Source of the DNA: Pseudomonas grandcourensis
GTDB lineage: Bacteria > Pseudomonadota > Gammaproteobacteria > Pseudomonadales > Pseudomonadaceae
Length of the DNA: 64,000 nucleotides
Assembly (NCBI RefSeq): GCF_039909015.1
Contig: NZ_CP150919.1
Location: forward strand, 3,510,501 to 3,574,500
Reading direction: 5' to 3'
Part shown: positions 16,471 through 27,010 of the stretch, in pieces
Position numbering within the stretch: the first letter of the stretch is position 1
Layout: every line of letters starts with the position of its first letter
Notes under the pieces: generated by a model
What the model saw: the letters and a program-made list of their open reading frames with translations, nothing else
What the model was told of the DNA's origin: nothing
Databases searched by the model: none
Position numbers and translations under genes: made by a program

Positions 16471-17865
16471 ATGTCGAATCCTCAACACACGCAAAGCGCA
16501 ACCACACCCTCGGGACTCAAACGCGTAGTGGCCGCAGCCATGGCTGGCACCGTCGCCGAATGGTATGAATTCTTTCTCTACGGCACCGCCTCGGCATTGG
16601 TTTTCGGCAAGCTGTTCTTCCGCCAGACCGACAACCCCATCGACGGCATCATCGCCGCCTTCGCCTTGTACGCGGTCGGCTTTCTCGCCCGGCCGTTGGG
16701 CGGTTTGGTATTCGGTCACTACGGTGACAAATTCGGCCGCAAACGCCTGCTGCAACTGAGCCTGGTAGTGGTCGGCATCACCACCTTCCTGATGGGTTGC
16801 CTGCCTGGCTTCGAGCAGATCGGTTACGCAGCGCCGGTGCTACTGGTGCTGCTGCGGTTGATCCAGGGCTTCGCTTTCGGTGGCGAATGGGGTGGCGCGA
16901 TTCTGCTGGTCTCCGAACACTGCCCGGACAATCGAAGGGGCTTCTGGGCCAGTTGGCCGCAAGCCGGTGTGCCGGCCGGCAACCTCGTGGCTACGGTCGC
17001 CCTGCTGCTGTTGTCGTCGAACCTGTCAGAACAACAGTTCCTTGCCTGGGGCTGGCGCGTGGCGTTCTGGTTCTCGGCGGTCGTCGTGTTGATCGGTTAC
17101 TGGATTCGCACCAGCGTCGATGACGCGCCGATCTTCAAGGAAGCCCAGGCCCGTCAGGCACAGACCAAACAGCAACAGCTCGGCGTGGTGGAGGTGCTGC
17201 GTCATCACTGGCGTTCGGTGCTGGTGGGAATCGGCGCACGCTTTGCCGAGAACATCCTCTACTACACCGTGGTGACGTTCTCGATTACCTATCTGAAACT
17301 GGTGGTGCACAAGGACACTTCGCAAATTCTGCTGCTGATGTTCGGCGCGCACCTGGTGCACTTTTTCCTGATCCCGCTGATGGGCTACCTGTCGGACATC
17401 GTCGGGCGCAAGCCGGTGTACCTGACCGGCGCGGTGCTCACAGCGTTCTGGGGCTTCATCGGTTTCCCGATGATGGACACCGGCAACAACTGGCTGATCA
17501 TGGCCGCCATCACCCTGGGCCTGGCCATCGAGTCGATGACTTATGCGCCTTACTCGGCGCTGATGGCTGAACTGTTCCCGACCCACGTACGCTACACCGC
17601 CCTGTCCCTGTGCTACCAGGTGGCGCCGATCTTCGCCGGTTCCCTGGCACCGCTGATCGCCATCACCTTGCTCAACAAGTACCAGAGCTCGACTCCGATC
17701 GCCTGGTATCTGGTGGGCGCCGCGCTGATTTCCGTAGTGGCTGTCGGCCTGACCCGCGAGACCCGTGGCAAGTCATTGCGCCAGGTGGATGCCGAGTCGG
17801 CGGCGCGGGTTGCTGCGCTGGACCCAGCCCCGACTAGCCCACGCCGGGCCGATTCTCTGGCCTGA
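16471..17865 (+). CDS. MFS transporter of the metabolite:H+ symporter family, probable hydroxyproline permease
   Basis: A 464-residue inner-membrane protein with twelve predicted helices. The family signature [13 protein letters not shown] lies between helices 2 and 3, and [19 protein letters not shown] at the first helix is typical of the ProP/ShiA/KgtP group. The C-terminal tail from about residue 435 is hydrophilic. It lies between the deaminase and the semialdehyde dehydrogenase, on the same strand with short gaps. A second uptake route for hydroxyproline alongside the ABC system, or export/import of a related acid such as 2-oxoglutarate, are both possible; substrate is inferred only from context. 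Confidence 0.82.
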   Translation: MSNPQHTQSATTPSGLKRVVAAAMAGTVAEWYEFFLYGTASALVFGKLFFRQTDNPIDGIIAAFALYAVGFLARPLGGLVFGHYGDKFGRKRLLQLSLVVVGITTFLMGCLPGFEQIGYAAPVLLVLLRLIQGFAFGGEWGGAILLVSEHCPDNRRGFWASWPQAGVPAGNLVATVALLLLSSNLSEQQFLAWGWRVAFWFSAVVVLIGYWIRTSVDDAPIFKEAQARQAQTKQQQLGVVEVLRHHWRSVLVGIGARFAENILYYTVVTFSITYLKLVVHKDTSQILLLMFGAHLVHFFLIPLMGYLSDIVGRKPVYLTGAVLTAFWGFIGFPMMDTGNNWLIMAAITLGLAIESMTYAPYSALMAELFPTHVRYTALSLCYQVAPIFAGSLAPLIAITLLNKYQSSTPIAWYLVGAALISVVAVGLTRETRGKSLRQVDAESAARVAALDPAPTSPRRADSLA

Positions 17866-17921
17866 GTAAATCCCACAGAGGTTTTGTGTTGCTACCCCAT
17901 TTTTCGACAGGAGCTTTTTTG

Positions 17922-19502
<1,581 letters not shown>

Positions 19503-19517
19503 AAAACGCGCAAAGAA

Positions 19518-19543
19518 CTGTGGGAGCGAGCCTGCTCCCACAG
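19518..19543. repeat. REP-type hairpin between convergent genes
   Basis: CTGTGGGAGC (19518-19527) pairs perfectly with GCTCCCACAG (19534-19543) around a GAGCCT loop. It belongs to the 'GTGGGAGCGAGCCTGCTC' REP family found many times in this window. Its place in the 61-bp gap between convergent genes suggests a bidirectional terminator role. Confidence 0.8.
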
Positions 19544-19563
19544 GATTGAGCACTTTGATTCAA

Positions 19564-20571
19564 TCAGGCGAGCAAGGCCGTGAGGTCGTTGTACAGCGCC
19601 TCGGGAATTTGCACGCCTTCCACCTGGCTGCGTACCCGCGCCGCGTAACGTCGTTGCGACGGTAAGCGTGCGCCCTGCCCCTCAATGCCCTGGAACAACG
19701 TTTCGGCCCGGGCCAAATGTTCTTCAGTGGCGTCCCCCAGAAAGCGCCGAGGGTCCAGGGCGATGATCAACTCGCCATGGTACGGCGACGACTTGCTGCC
19801 CCCGTCGTAAGCCAACGACTCGGCACTGGTCAGGTCACCGATCAGCGGCCCGGCAATCAACTCCACCATCGCCGCCAGCGCCGAACCCTTGTGCCCGCCG
19901 AACGTCAGCATCGCGCCGCTGTCGAGCACCACGTTGGCGTCGGTGCTCGGCTGGCCGTGAGCGTCGACGCCCCAACCTTCGGGAATCGCCTTGCCGGCAC
20001 GCCGGTGCAGTTCGATATCACCACGGGCAATCGCGCTGGTGGCGAAGTCGAACACAAACGGATCTTGCCCCGCACGCGGCCAACCGAAGGCAATGGGATT
20101 GGTGCCGAACACCGGCAGTCGTCCTCCAGCCGGCGCTACCCAGGCGTGGCTCGGATTACACGCCAGTGCCACCAGACCGGCAGCCGTCAGCTGCTCGATC
20201 TCCACCCACAGCGCCGAGAAATGTACACAGCGGTTGATGGCCAACGCCGCGATGCCGTTGGCCCGGGTTTTCTGCGCCAGCAACGGCAACCCCGCCTGAA
20301 ACGCCAACTGCGAAAACCCACCGCCGGCATCCACCCGCACAATCGACGGCGCCTGGTCGATCACCTGTGGCTCGGCATCGGCTGACACCTTGCCGGCCCG
20401 CAGGGAATTCACACACCCCAGAATCCGGTACAAACCGTGGGAGGCACAGCCATCACGTTCGCCAGCAATCACCGTCGCCGCCACCGCTTGTGCATGGGCC
20501 AGATTAAAACCGTTGTGCAACAAGATCGATTCGGCCAACTCACGGGCTTCGATCAGGGTCAGTCGGATCAT
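19564..20571 (-). CDS. Delta1-pyrroline-2-carboxylate reductase (malate/lactate dehydrogenase-like family)
   Basis: A 335-residue member of the Ldh2 fold family. Landmarks include HGLYRIL, the conserved ALACNPSHAWVAPAGG and GTNPIAFGWPR nucleotide region, and a C-terminal TFGGHKGSALAAMVELIAG. The family includes DpkA/LhpD-type reductases that reduce Delta1-pyrroline-2-carboxylate to L-proline (and the piperideine analogue to pipecolate). I choose the second of two nearby ATGs (20571) because AAGGAG is then six bases upstream; the first ATG abuts it. It is convergent with the semialdehyde dehydrogenase and so is transcribed separately. With AcnX it would complete a cis-3-hydroxyproline to proline path. 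Ureidoglycolate or malate dehydrogenase activity cannot be excluded by sequence alone. Confidence 0.83.
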   Translation of the reverse strand: MIRLTLIEARELAESILLHNGFNLAHAQAVAATVIAGERDGCASHGLYRILGCVNSLRAGKVSADAEPQVIDQAPSIVRVDAGGGFSQLAFQAGLPLLAQKTRANGIAALAINRCVHFSALWVEIEQLTAAGLVALACNPSHAWVAPAGGRLPVFGTNPIAFGWPRAGQDPFVFDFATSAIARGDIELHRRAGKAIPEGWGVDAHGQPSTDANVVLDSGAMLTFGGHKGSALAAMVELIAGPLIGDLTSAESLAYDGGSKSSPYHGELIIALDPRRFLGDATEEHLARAETLFQGIEGQGARLPSQRRYAARVRSQVEGVQIPEALYNDLTALLA

Positions 20572-20707
20572 GGTCATCTCCTTGGACAGACCGGTCAGAG
20601 TGGTCTATCCGAGGTGTTATGGCTTGATGGGTTTGGGCATTGGCGGTGACGAAATCGGCACAGCGCAGGCAGTTTGACCCCGTTAAATCAGTGGCTGATG
20701 AGATCCA

Positions 20708-20737
20708 GTGTGGGAGCGAGCCTGCTCGCGAAGGCCG
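20708..20737. repeat. REP-type element (single)
   Basis: GTGTGGGAGCGAGCCTGCTC followed by GCGAAGGCC. A single copy of the same REP family as at 19518, 26916 and 43720, lying upstream of the mexE promoter region. Confidence 0.75.
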
Positions 20738-20787
20738 CACCTCTGTTTCAAGACTGATTGATGCTTTTGCGGCAACACAGAATTGCC

Positions 20788-20802
20788 ATCGACCTGATTG
20801 AT
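20788..20802 (-). promoter_or_regulatory. Candidate MexT-box upstream of mexE
   Basis: On the minus strand this reads ATCA-ATCAG-GTCGAT, an exact match to the first two blocks of the MexT consensus recalled as ATCA-N5-GTCGAT-N4-ACYAT. The third block matches at three of five positions. It is 145 bases upstream of the mexE ATG. Confidence 0.5.
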
Positions 20803-20847
20803 AGACCTCTGCGCAAGGCGCAAGCTAGAGGGCTGGCTTGGGCCTTA

Positions 20848-20864
20848 TATCATTCCGAATGATA
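20848..20864. promoter_or_regulatory. 17-bp perfect palindrome, LysR nod-box type, upstream of mexE
   Basis: TATCATTCCGAATGATA is a perfect inverted repeat around a single central base. It contains ATC-N9-GAT, the core of LysR-type nod boxes such as the one described before mexE in P. aeruginosa. It is 83 bases upstream of the mexE ATG and is a good candidate for MexT binding; a TetR-type operator is an alternative. Confidence 0.6.
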
Positions 20865-20946
20865 GTTACCTTCGCCCCATTCGATTCGTGAGATACAAAC
20901 CCGCCGCGCATCATTCGCCAATCTCAACACATTGGCGGATGCATCC

Positions 20947-22200
20947 ATGGAACAGTCACTCAAACATTTGCGCTTCCCGTTGGCTTTGTTGGCCGTAGTG
21001 GTGATCAGCGCTTGCGGCAAGGCCCCGGAAACCGCCGCCAGCATGCCAGCGGCCAAGGTCAGCGTGGCCAAGGTGCTGGAACAACCGGTCAACGAATGGG
21101 ACGAGTTCACCGGCCGCCTCGAAGCGCCGGAAACCGTCCAGATTCGCCCACGGGTCTCCGGCCAGATCGATGAAGTGGCCTTCACTGAAGGCGCCTTGGT
21201 CAAGAAAGGCGACCTGCTGTTCCAGATCGACCCGCGTCCGTTCCAGGCTGAGGTCCGCCGCCTCGAAGCCCTGGTTGCACAATCGCGCGCCAACGCCACC
21301 CGCAGCGAAAACGAAGCCCAGCGCGGTGAGCGCCTGCGCACCAGCAACGCCATTTCCGCCGAGCTGGCCGATTCGCGCACCAGCGCCGCCCAGGAAGCCC
21401 GCGCCGCGGTCGGTGCCCTGCAAGCGCAACTGGACCTGGCCAAGCTGAACCTGAGCTTCACTCGTGTGACGGCGCCAATCAGCGGCCGCGTCAGCCGTGC
21501 CGAAATCACCGCCGGTAACCTGGTGACCGCCGACACCACCCCGCTGACCAGCGTGGTCTCCACCGACAAGGTGTACGCCTACTTCGACGCGGACGAGCGT
21601 GTGTTCCTCAAGTACACCGAACTCGCCCGCCAGGGCAAGCGCGGCGCCACCACCCCGGTCTACATGGGCCTGTCCAACGAGGACGGCAACCCGCACCAGG
21701 GCGTCATGAACTTCGTCGACAACCAGGTCAACCCGAAAACCGGCACCATCCGTGGTCGCGCCGTGTTCGACAACAGCGATGGCAGCTACACCCCGGGCCT
21801 GTATGCACGCCTGAAACTGGTGGGCAGCGGCACCTACAGCGCCATGCTGATCAATGATGAAGCCGTCGGCACTGACCTTGGCAAGAAGTTCGTACTGGTG
21901 ATGGATGCCGACAACAAGACCGCCTACCGCGCGGTGGAACTGGGTCCGAAGATCGAAGGTCTGCGCATCGTGCGCAACGGCCTGAACAAGGACGACACCA
22001 TCATCGTCAAGGGCTTGCAACGGGTACGCCCTGGCTCTCCGGTCACCCCTGAAGTGATTCCGATGGCCAGTGAACAGACCCTCGCGGCACTCGCACAACA
22101 ACGCCAAGCGCTGGAAGCCAGCAACCTGCCCCAAGTCGCGCCTGCCAAGGTTGCAACGGGTACGGCTGTGAAACTGGCCGCCACGACCCCACGCGGTTAA
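20947..22200 (+). CDS. mexE: MexE: periplasmic adaptor lipoprotein of the MexEF-OprN efflux pump
   Basis: A 417-residue membrane-fusion protein. The signal peptide ends in a lipobox (VVISAC), so Cys at about residue 23 is lipidated and the protein is anchored to the outer face of the inner membrane. The lipoyl/hairpin/beta-barrel order is visible: RPRVSGQIDEVAFTEGALVKKGD, a long helical hairpin (about 95-165), then FTRVTAPISGRVSRAEI. I prefer the ATG at 20947 (MEQSLKH), which matches MexE; an in-frame ATG lies 15 bases upstream. First gene of an operon with mexF and oprN, exporting fluoroquinolones, chloramphenicol, trimethoprim and quinolone-signal precursors in P. aeruginosa. Confidence 0.9.
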   Translation: MEQSLKHLRFPLALLAVVVISACGKAPETAASMPAAKVSVAKVLEQPVNEWDEFTGRLEAPETVQIRPRVSGQIDEVAFTEGALVKKGDLLFQIDPRPFQAEVRRLEALVAQSRANATRSENEAQRGERLRTSNAISAELADSRTSAAQEARAAVGALQAQLDLAKLNLSFTRVTAPISGRVSRAEITAGNLVTADTTPLTSVVSTDKVYAYFDADERVFLKYTELARQGKRGATTPVYMGLSNEDGNPHQGVMNFVDNQVNPKTGTIRGRAVFDNSDGSYTPGLYARLKLVGSGTYSAMLINDEAVGTDLGKKFVLVMDADNKTAYRAVELGPKIEGLRIVRNGLNKDDTIIVKGLQRVRPGSPVTPEVIPMASEQTLAALAQQRQALEASNLPQVAPAKVATGTAVKLAATTPRG

Positions 22201-22212
22201 GGGATTTTTACG

Positions 22213-25200
22213 ATGAATTTTTCCCAATTCTTCATTTCGCGGCCGATCTTCGCAGCGGTTCTATCGCTGCTGATCCTGATCGCCGGTGCGATCTCGCTGT
22301 TCCAGCTGCCGATCAGCGAATACCCGGAAGTGGTGCCGCCGACCGTGGTGGTCCGCGCCAACTTCCCGGGTGCCAACCCGAAAGTCATCGGCGAAACCGT
22401 TGCCGCTCCGCTGGAGCAAGCCATCACCGGCGTCGAGAACATGCTGTACATGTCCTCGCAGTCCACCGCTGACGGCAAGATCACCCTGACCATCACCTTT
22501 GCCCTGGGTACTGACCTGGACAACGCGCAGGTGCAGGTGCAGAACCGTGTGACCCGGACCGAGCCAAAACTTCCCGAGGAAGTGACGCGCATCGGTATCA
22601 CCGTGGACAAGGCGTCGCCCGACCTCACGATGGTGGTGCACTTGACCTCGCCGGACAAACGCTACGACATGCTGTACCTGTCCAACTACGCCCTGCTCAA
22701 CATCAAGGATGAGCTGGCGCGCCTGGGCGGTGTCGGTGATGTGCAGTTGTTTGGCATGGGCGATTACTCGCTGCGTGTGTGGCTCGATCCGAACAAAACC
22801 GCTTCGCGCAACCTGACCGCGACCGATGTGGTCACAGCGATTCGTGAACAGAACCGTCAAGTGGCGGCCGGTGCACTGGGTGCGCCTCCTGCACCGAATG
22901 CCACGGCCTTCCAGTTGTCGGTCAACACTCAGGGCCGTCTGGTGTCCGAGGAAGAGTTCGAGAACATCATCATTCGCTCTGGCGACAACGGTGAAATCAC
23001 TCGCCTCAAGGACATCGCTCGCGTCGAACTGGGCTCCAGCCAGTACGCCCTGCGTTCGTTGTTGAACAACCAGCCGGCGGTGGCGATCCCGATCTTCCAG
23101 CGTCCCGGTTCCAATGCCATCGAAATCTCCAACGAAGTTCGGGCAAAAATGGCCGAGCTGAAGAAGAGCTTCCCCGAAGGCATGGACTTCAGCATCGTCT
23201 ATGACCCGACGATCTTCGTGCGCGGTTCCATCGAGGCGGTGGTTCACACCCTCTTCGAAGCGTTGATCCTCGTGGTGTTGGTGGTGATCCTGTTCCTGCA
23301 AACCTGGCGCGCCTCGATCATTCCATTGGTCGCTGTGCCGGTATCGCTGATCGGTACTTTTGCCGTGATGCATTTGTTTGGCTTCTCGCTCAACGCCTTG
23401 TCGCTGTTCGGCCTGGTATTGGCGATCGGTATCGTGGTGGACGACGCCATCGTGGTGGTGGAGAACGTCGAGCGGAACATCGAACTCGGATTGACCCCGG
23501 TCGAAGCCACCAAGCGCGCCATGCGTGAAGTGACCGGCCCCATCATTGCGACGGCGCTGGTGCTGTGTGCGGTATTCGTTCCGGCGGCGTTCATCTCCGG
23601 CTTGACCGGCCAGTTCTACAAGCAGTTCGCCCTGACCATCGCGATTTCGACGGTGATCTCGGCTTTCAACTCCCTGACCCTGTCGCCGGCCCTGGCCGCG
23701 GTATTGCTCAAGGGCCACGACGCGCCGAAAGACCGTTTCTCCAAGGTACTGGACAAGATTTTCGGTGGCTGGTTGTTCCGTCCGTTCAACCGCTTCTTCG
23801 AAAAGGCCAGCCATGGTTATGTCGGCACCGTTGCCCGCGTGATCCGCTCCAGCGGCATCGCCCTGCTGCTGTACGCCGGCCTGATGGTCCTGACCTTCTT
23901 CGGTTTCTCCAGCACCCCGACCGGTTTCGTACCCGGCCAGGACAAGCAATACCTGGTGGCCTTCGCGCAACTGCCGGATGCCTCGAGCCTGGACCGTACC
24001 GAAGACGTGATCAAGCGCATGTCCGACCTCGCCCTGAAACAGCCTGGCGTGGAAAGTGCGGTGGCCTTCCCTGGCCTGTCGATCAACGGTTTCACCAACA
24101 GCCCGAACGCCGGCATCGTGTTCGTGACCTTGAAACCGTTCGACGAACGTAAAGACCCGAGCATGTCCGCCGGTGCGATTGCCGGTGCCTTGAACGGCCA
24201 ATACGCGAACATCCAGGAAGCCTACATGGCGATCTTCCCGCCGCCGCCGGTACAAGGCCTGGGCACCATCGGTGGTTTCCGCCTGCAGATCGAAGACCGG
24301 GGCAACCTGGGCTACGAAGAGCTGTACAAGGAAACCATGAACATCATCAACAAGAGCCACAACGTGCCGGAACTGGCTGGCCTGTTCACCAGCTACACGG
24401 TGAACGTGCCCCAGGTCGATGCCGCCATCGACCGTGAAAAAGCCAAGACCCACGGCGTCGCCGTCAGTGACATCTTCGACACCCTGCAGATCTACCTGGG
24501 TTCGCTGTATGCCAACGACTTCAACCGCTTCGGTCGCACCTACCAGGTCAACGTCCAGGCCGAACAACAGTTCCGCCTCGAATCCGACCAGATCGGCCAA
24601 CTGAAAGTGCGCAACAACAAGGGCGAGATGATCCCTCTGGCGACCTTCATCAAGGTCAGCGACACCTCAGGTCCCGACCGCGTGATGCACTACAACGGCT
24701 TCATCACCGCTGAAATCAACGGTGCGGCAGCGCCCGGCTACAGCTCCGGCCAGGCCGAAAAAGCCATCGAGAAACTGCTCAAGGAAGAACTGCCCAACGG
24801 CATGACCTACGAATGGACCGACCTGACCTACCAGCAGATCCTGTCCGGCAACACCGCGTTGTTCGTGTTCCCGCTCTGTGTGCTGCTGGCGTTCCTGGTG
24901 CTGGCAGCCCAGTACGAAAGCTGGAGCCTGCCACTGGCGGTGATCCTGATCGTACCGATGACCCTGCTGTCGGCCATCACGGGGGTGATTGCTTCCGGTG
25001 GCGACAACAACATCTTTACCCAGATCGGTTTGATCGTATTGGTGGGGCTTGCCTGTAAGAACGCGATTCTGATCGTCGAGTTCGCCAAGGACAAACAGCT
25101 GGAAGGCCTCAACCCGCTGGCTGCGGTCCTGGAAGCTTGCCGCCTGCGTCTGCGGCCGATCCTGATGACCTCCTTCGCGTTCATCATGGGTGTCGTGCCT

Positions 25201-25392
25201 CTGGTGTTCTCCAGCGGCGCCGGTGCTGAAATGCGCCACGCCATGGGTGTGGCGGTGTTCTCCGGGATGCTCGGGGTGACCTTCTTCGGTCTGTTGCTGA
25301 CGCCAGTGTTCTACGTATTGATCCGTAACTTTGTCGAGCGCGGCCAGGCACGCAAAGCCGCCAAGGCCGCCCTGAAGCTGGAGTCGCATTGA
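22213..25392 (+). CDS. mexF: MexF: RND-family inner-membrane drug/proton antiporter
   Basis: A 1059-residue HAE1-type RND transporter, close to P. aeruginosa MexF along its whole length (MNFSQFFISRPIFAAVLSLL at the N-terminus). The adjacent Asp pair of the proton relay is in GIVVDDAIVVVENVERN in helix 4, and the relay Lys lies in the helix-10 region (GLACKNAILIVEFAKD). Two large periplasmic loops carry the porter and docking domains. The gene starts 12 bases after mexE and its TGA overlaps the ATG of oprN, so the tripartite pump is made from one transcript. No truncation or frameshift is visible. Confidence 0.94.
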   Translation: MNFSQFFISRPIFAAVLSLLILIAGAISLFQLPISEYPEVVPPTVVVRANFPGANPKVIGETVAAPLEQAITGVENMLYMSSQSTADGKITLTITFALGTDLDNAQVQVQNRVTRTEPKLPEEVTRIGITVDKASPDLTMVVHLTSPDKRYDMLYLSNYALLNIKDELARLGGVGDVQLFGMGDYSLRVWLDPNKTASRNLTATDVVTAIREQNRQVAAGALGAPPAPNATAFQLSVNTQGRLVSEEEFENIIIRSGDNGEITRLKDIARVELGSSQYALRSLLNNQPAVAIPIFQRPGSNAIEISNEVRAKMAELKKSFPEGMDFSIVYDPTIFVRGSIEAVVHTLFEALILVVLVVILFLQTWRASIIPLVAVPVSLIGTFAVMHLFGFSLNALSLFGLVLAIGIVVDDAIVVVENVERNIELGLTPVEATKRAMREVTGPIIATALVLCAVFVPAAFISGLTGQFYKQFALTIAISTVISAFNSLTLSPALAAVLLKGHDAPKDRFSKVLDKIFGGWLFRPFNRFFEKASHGYVGTVARVIRSSGIALLLYAGLMVLTFFGFSSTPTGFVPGQDKQYLVAFAQLPDASSLDRTEDVIKRMSDLALKQPGVESAVAFPGLSINGFTNSPNAGIVFVTLKPFDERKDPSMSAGAIAGALNGQYANIQEAYMAIFPPPPVQGLGTIGGFRLQIEDRGNLGYEELYKETMNIINKSHNVPELAGLFTSYTVNVPQVDAAIDREKAKTHGVAVSDIFDTLQIYLGSLYANDFNRFGRTYQVNVQAEQQFRLESDQIGQLKVRNNKGEMIPLATFIKVSDTSGPDRVMHYNGFITAEINGAAAPGYSSGQAEKAIEKLLKEELPNGMTYEWTDLTYQQILSGNTALFVFPLCVLLAFLVLAAQYESWSLPLAVILIVPMTLLSAITGVIASGGDNNIFTQIGLIVLVGLACKNAILIVEFAKDKQLEGLNPLAAVLEACRLRLRPILMTSFAFIMGVVPLVFSSGAGAEMRHAMGVAVFSGMLGVTFFGLLLTPVFYVLIRNFVERGQARKAAKAALKLESH

Positions 25393-26813
25393 TGAGTTTG
25401 AAAGCCTTCCTGCCGAGCCTGCTGGTACTGGCCCTGAGTGCCTGTGCCGTGGGCCCGGACTACAAGACGCCAACCACCGAGGCGGCCAACATCACGGCCG
25501 CCACCGATGGCGCCGCTGGCCAGAAGAACTTTGACCGCTCGCGTTTCGAAGGTATCTGGTGGCAACAGTTCGAAGACCCGACCCTCAATCAACTGGTGAC
25601 TAAATCCCTGCAAGGCAACCGCGATTTGCGCGTCGCCTTCGCCCGCTGGAAAGCGGCGCGGGCGATCCGCGATGACGTCAGCAACGACGCCATGCCAACC
25701 ATCACCAGCCGCGTCAGCAGTGACCTGGGCAAAGGCCAGATTCCGGGCCAGACCACCGACCGGGTCAACAGCGAACGCTATGACCTGGGCCTGGACATGG
25801 CCTGGGAAATTGATCTGTTCGGCCGCATCCAGCGCAACCTGGAGTCGGCCAACGCCGAGCAACAGGCATTCGAGGCCGATCTGTACCAGCTGCAAGTCAC
25901 CATGATTGCCGAACTGGTGGATTCCTACGGTCAACTGCGCGGCGCGCAACTGCGGGAGAAAATCGCCCTGGCCAACCTGGAGAACCAGCAGGAGTCACGC
26001 AAGATCACCATCAGCCTGCGTGATGCCGGCGTCGGTGACCAGCTCGATGTGGAGCGCGCCGATGCGCGACTGGCGTCGGTCGAAGCCAGCGTGCCGCAAT
26101 TGCAGGCCGAACAGATCCGGCAGAAAAACCGCATTGCCACCCTGCTGGGTGAGCGTCCGGACAAGCTGAGCGTGGACCTGAGCCCGAAAGACTTGCCGGC
26201 GATCGCCAAGGCCCTTCCGATCGGTGATCCGGGTGAACTGCTGCAACGCCGTCCGGACATTCTCAGTGCCGAACGCAAACTGGCCTCGGCCACGGCTCGA
26301 ATCGGCGTGGCCAAGGCGGATCTGTTCCCTCGGGTCAGCCTCAGCGGCTTCCTTGGTTTTACGGCCGGGCGCGGTTCGCAGATCGGCTCCTCGGCGGCCA
26401 ACGCCTGGGCACTGGGCCCGAGCATCACCTGGGCGGCGTTTGACCTGGGCAGCGTCAAGGCCCGTTTGCGCGGCGCCGACGCCGATGCTGAAGGCGCCCT
26501 GGCGACCTACGAGCAGCAAGTGTTGCTGGCCCTGGAAGAATCGGAAAACGCTTTCAGCGACTACGGCAAACGCCAACAGCGCCTGATCTCGTTGATTCGC
26601 CAGAGCGAGTCCAGCCGCTCGGCTGCCGACCTGGCGGAGATCCGCTACCGCGAAGGCACCGCCGATTTCCTCGTGCTGCTCGATGCCCAGCGTGAACGCC
26701 TGGCGGCCGAAGACACCCAGGCCCAGGCTGAAGTCGACCTGTATCGCGGCATCGTCGCGATCTACAAGGCCCTCGGTGGCGGCTGGCAGCCGGAGACGGT
26801 CGCGAGCAAGTAA
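25392..26813 (+). CDS. oprN: OprN: outer-membrane channel of the MexEF pump
   Basis: A 473-residue outer-membrane factor of the NodT/TolC-like family. The signal peptide carries a lipobox (LALSAC), followed by VGPDYKTP, the typical start of lipidated OprM/OprN proteins. Two tandem OEP repeats are visible (about residues 60-250 and 270-465), with GDPGELLQRRPDILSAERKLA at the second repeat. I place the start at the ATG at 25392, which overlaps the mexF stop; an in-frame TTG three bases earlier is unlikely. It completes the trans-envelope pump, and a strong terminator follows. Confidence 0.9.
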   Translation: MSLKAFLPSLLVLALSACAVGPDYKTPTTEAANITAATDGAAGQKNFDRSRFEGIWWQQFEDPTLNQLVTKSLQGNRDLRVAFARWKAARAIRDDVSNDAMPTITSRVSSDLGKGQIPGQTTDRVNSERYDLGLDMAWEIDLFGRIQRNLESANAEQQAFEADLYQLQVTMIAELVDSYGQLRGAQLREKIALANLENQQESRKITISLRDAGVGDQLDVERADARLASVEASVPQLQAEQIRQKNRIATLLGERPDKLSVDLSPKDLPAIAKALPIGDPGELLQRRPDILSAERKLASATARIGVAKADLFPRVSLSGFLGFTAGRGSQIGSSAANAWALGPSITWAAFDLGSVKARLRGADADAEGALATYEQQVLLALEESENAFSDYGKRQQRLISLIRQSESSRSAADLAEIRYREGTADFLVLLDAQRERLAAEDTQAQAEVDLYRGIVAIYKALGGGWQPETVASK

Positions 26814-26861
26814 TACGGTTTTAAAGCGCTCCTTTGGTTGGCCGCAACCAACCAATTCCTT

Positions 26862-26897
26862 AGCCCTGCGTCTCATTCGGTCGCGGGGCTTTTTTTT
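26862..26897 (+). terminator. Rho-independent terminator of mexEF-oprN
   Basis: AGCCCTGCG (26862-26870) pairs with CGCGGGGCT (26882-26890) with one wobble, followed by a run of seven further T. Confidence 0.85.
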
Positions 26898-26915
26898 GAA
26901 TTCGCCACCAACCCA

Positions 26916-27006
26916 TGTAGGAGCGAGCCTGCTCGCGATAGCGGTGTGTCAGTCGACATCATCTTCAAATGTGAGTCCGTCATCGCGAGCAGGCTCGCTC
27001 CTACAG
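26916..27006. repeat. Inverted pair of REP elements
   Basis: TGTAGGAGCGAGCCTGCTCG (from 26916) and its inverse CGAGCAGGCTCGCTCCTACA (to 27005) flank a 40-bp unique spacer, forming a BIME-like palindromic pair between convergent genes. The two arms match each other (TAGGAGC variant), which fits pairwise mobilisation or co-conversion. Confidence 0.82.
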
Positions 27007-27010
27007 GGGG

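Larger units (their letters stand above)
20572..20946. other. Intergenic region between the reductase gene and mexE
   Basis: A 375-bp divergent region with no convincing gene. It must carry the promoters for the leftward reductase and the rightward mexEF-oprN operon. It holds one REP half-element (20708-20737), a MexT-box-like motif (20788-20802) and a 17-bp palindrome (20848-20864), listed separately. Confidence 0.7.

Noticed and set aside
22261..24600. 779-codon open frame on the minus strand opposite mexF
   Set aside because: It is an antisense shadow of mexF caused by third-position GC bias. Its product is low-complexity (Gln/Arg/His/Val-rich) with no motif, and mexF is certain.
26916..27006. 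Repeated inverted units considered as a possible CRISPR array
   Set aside because: Only two arms in inverted orientation with one spacer; they match the dispersed REP family. No cas genes are present.
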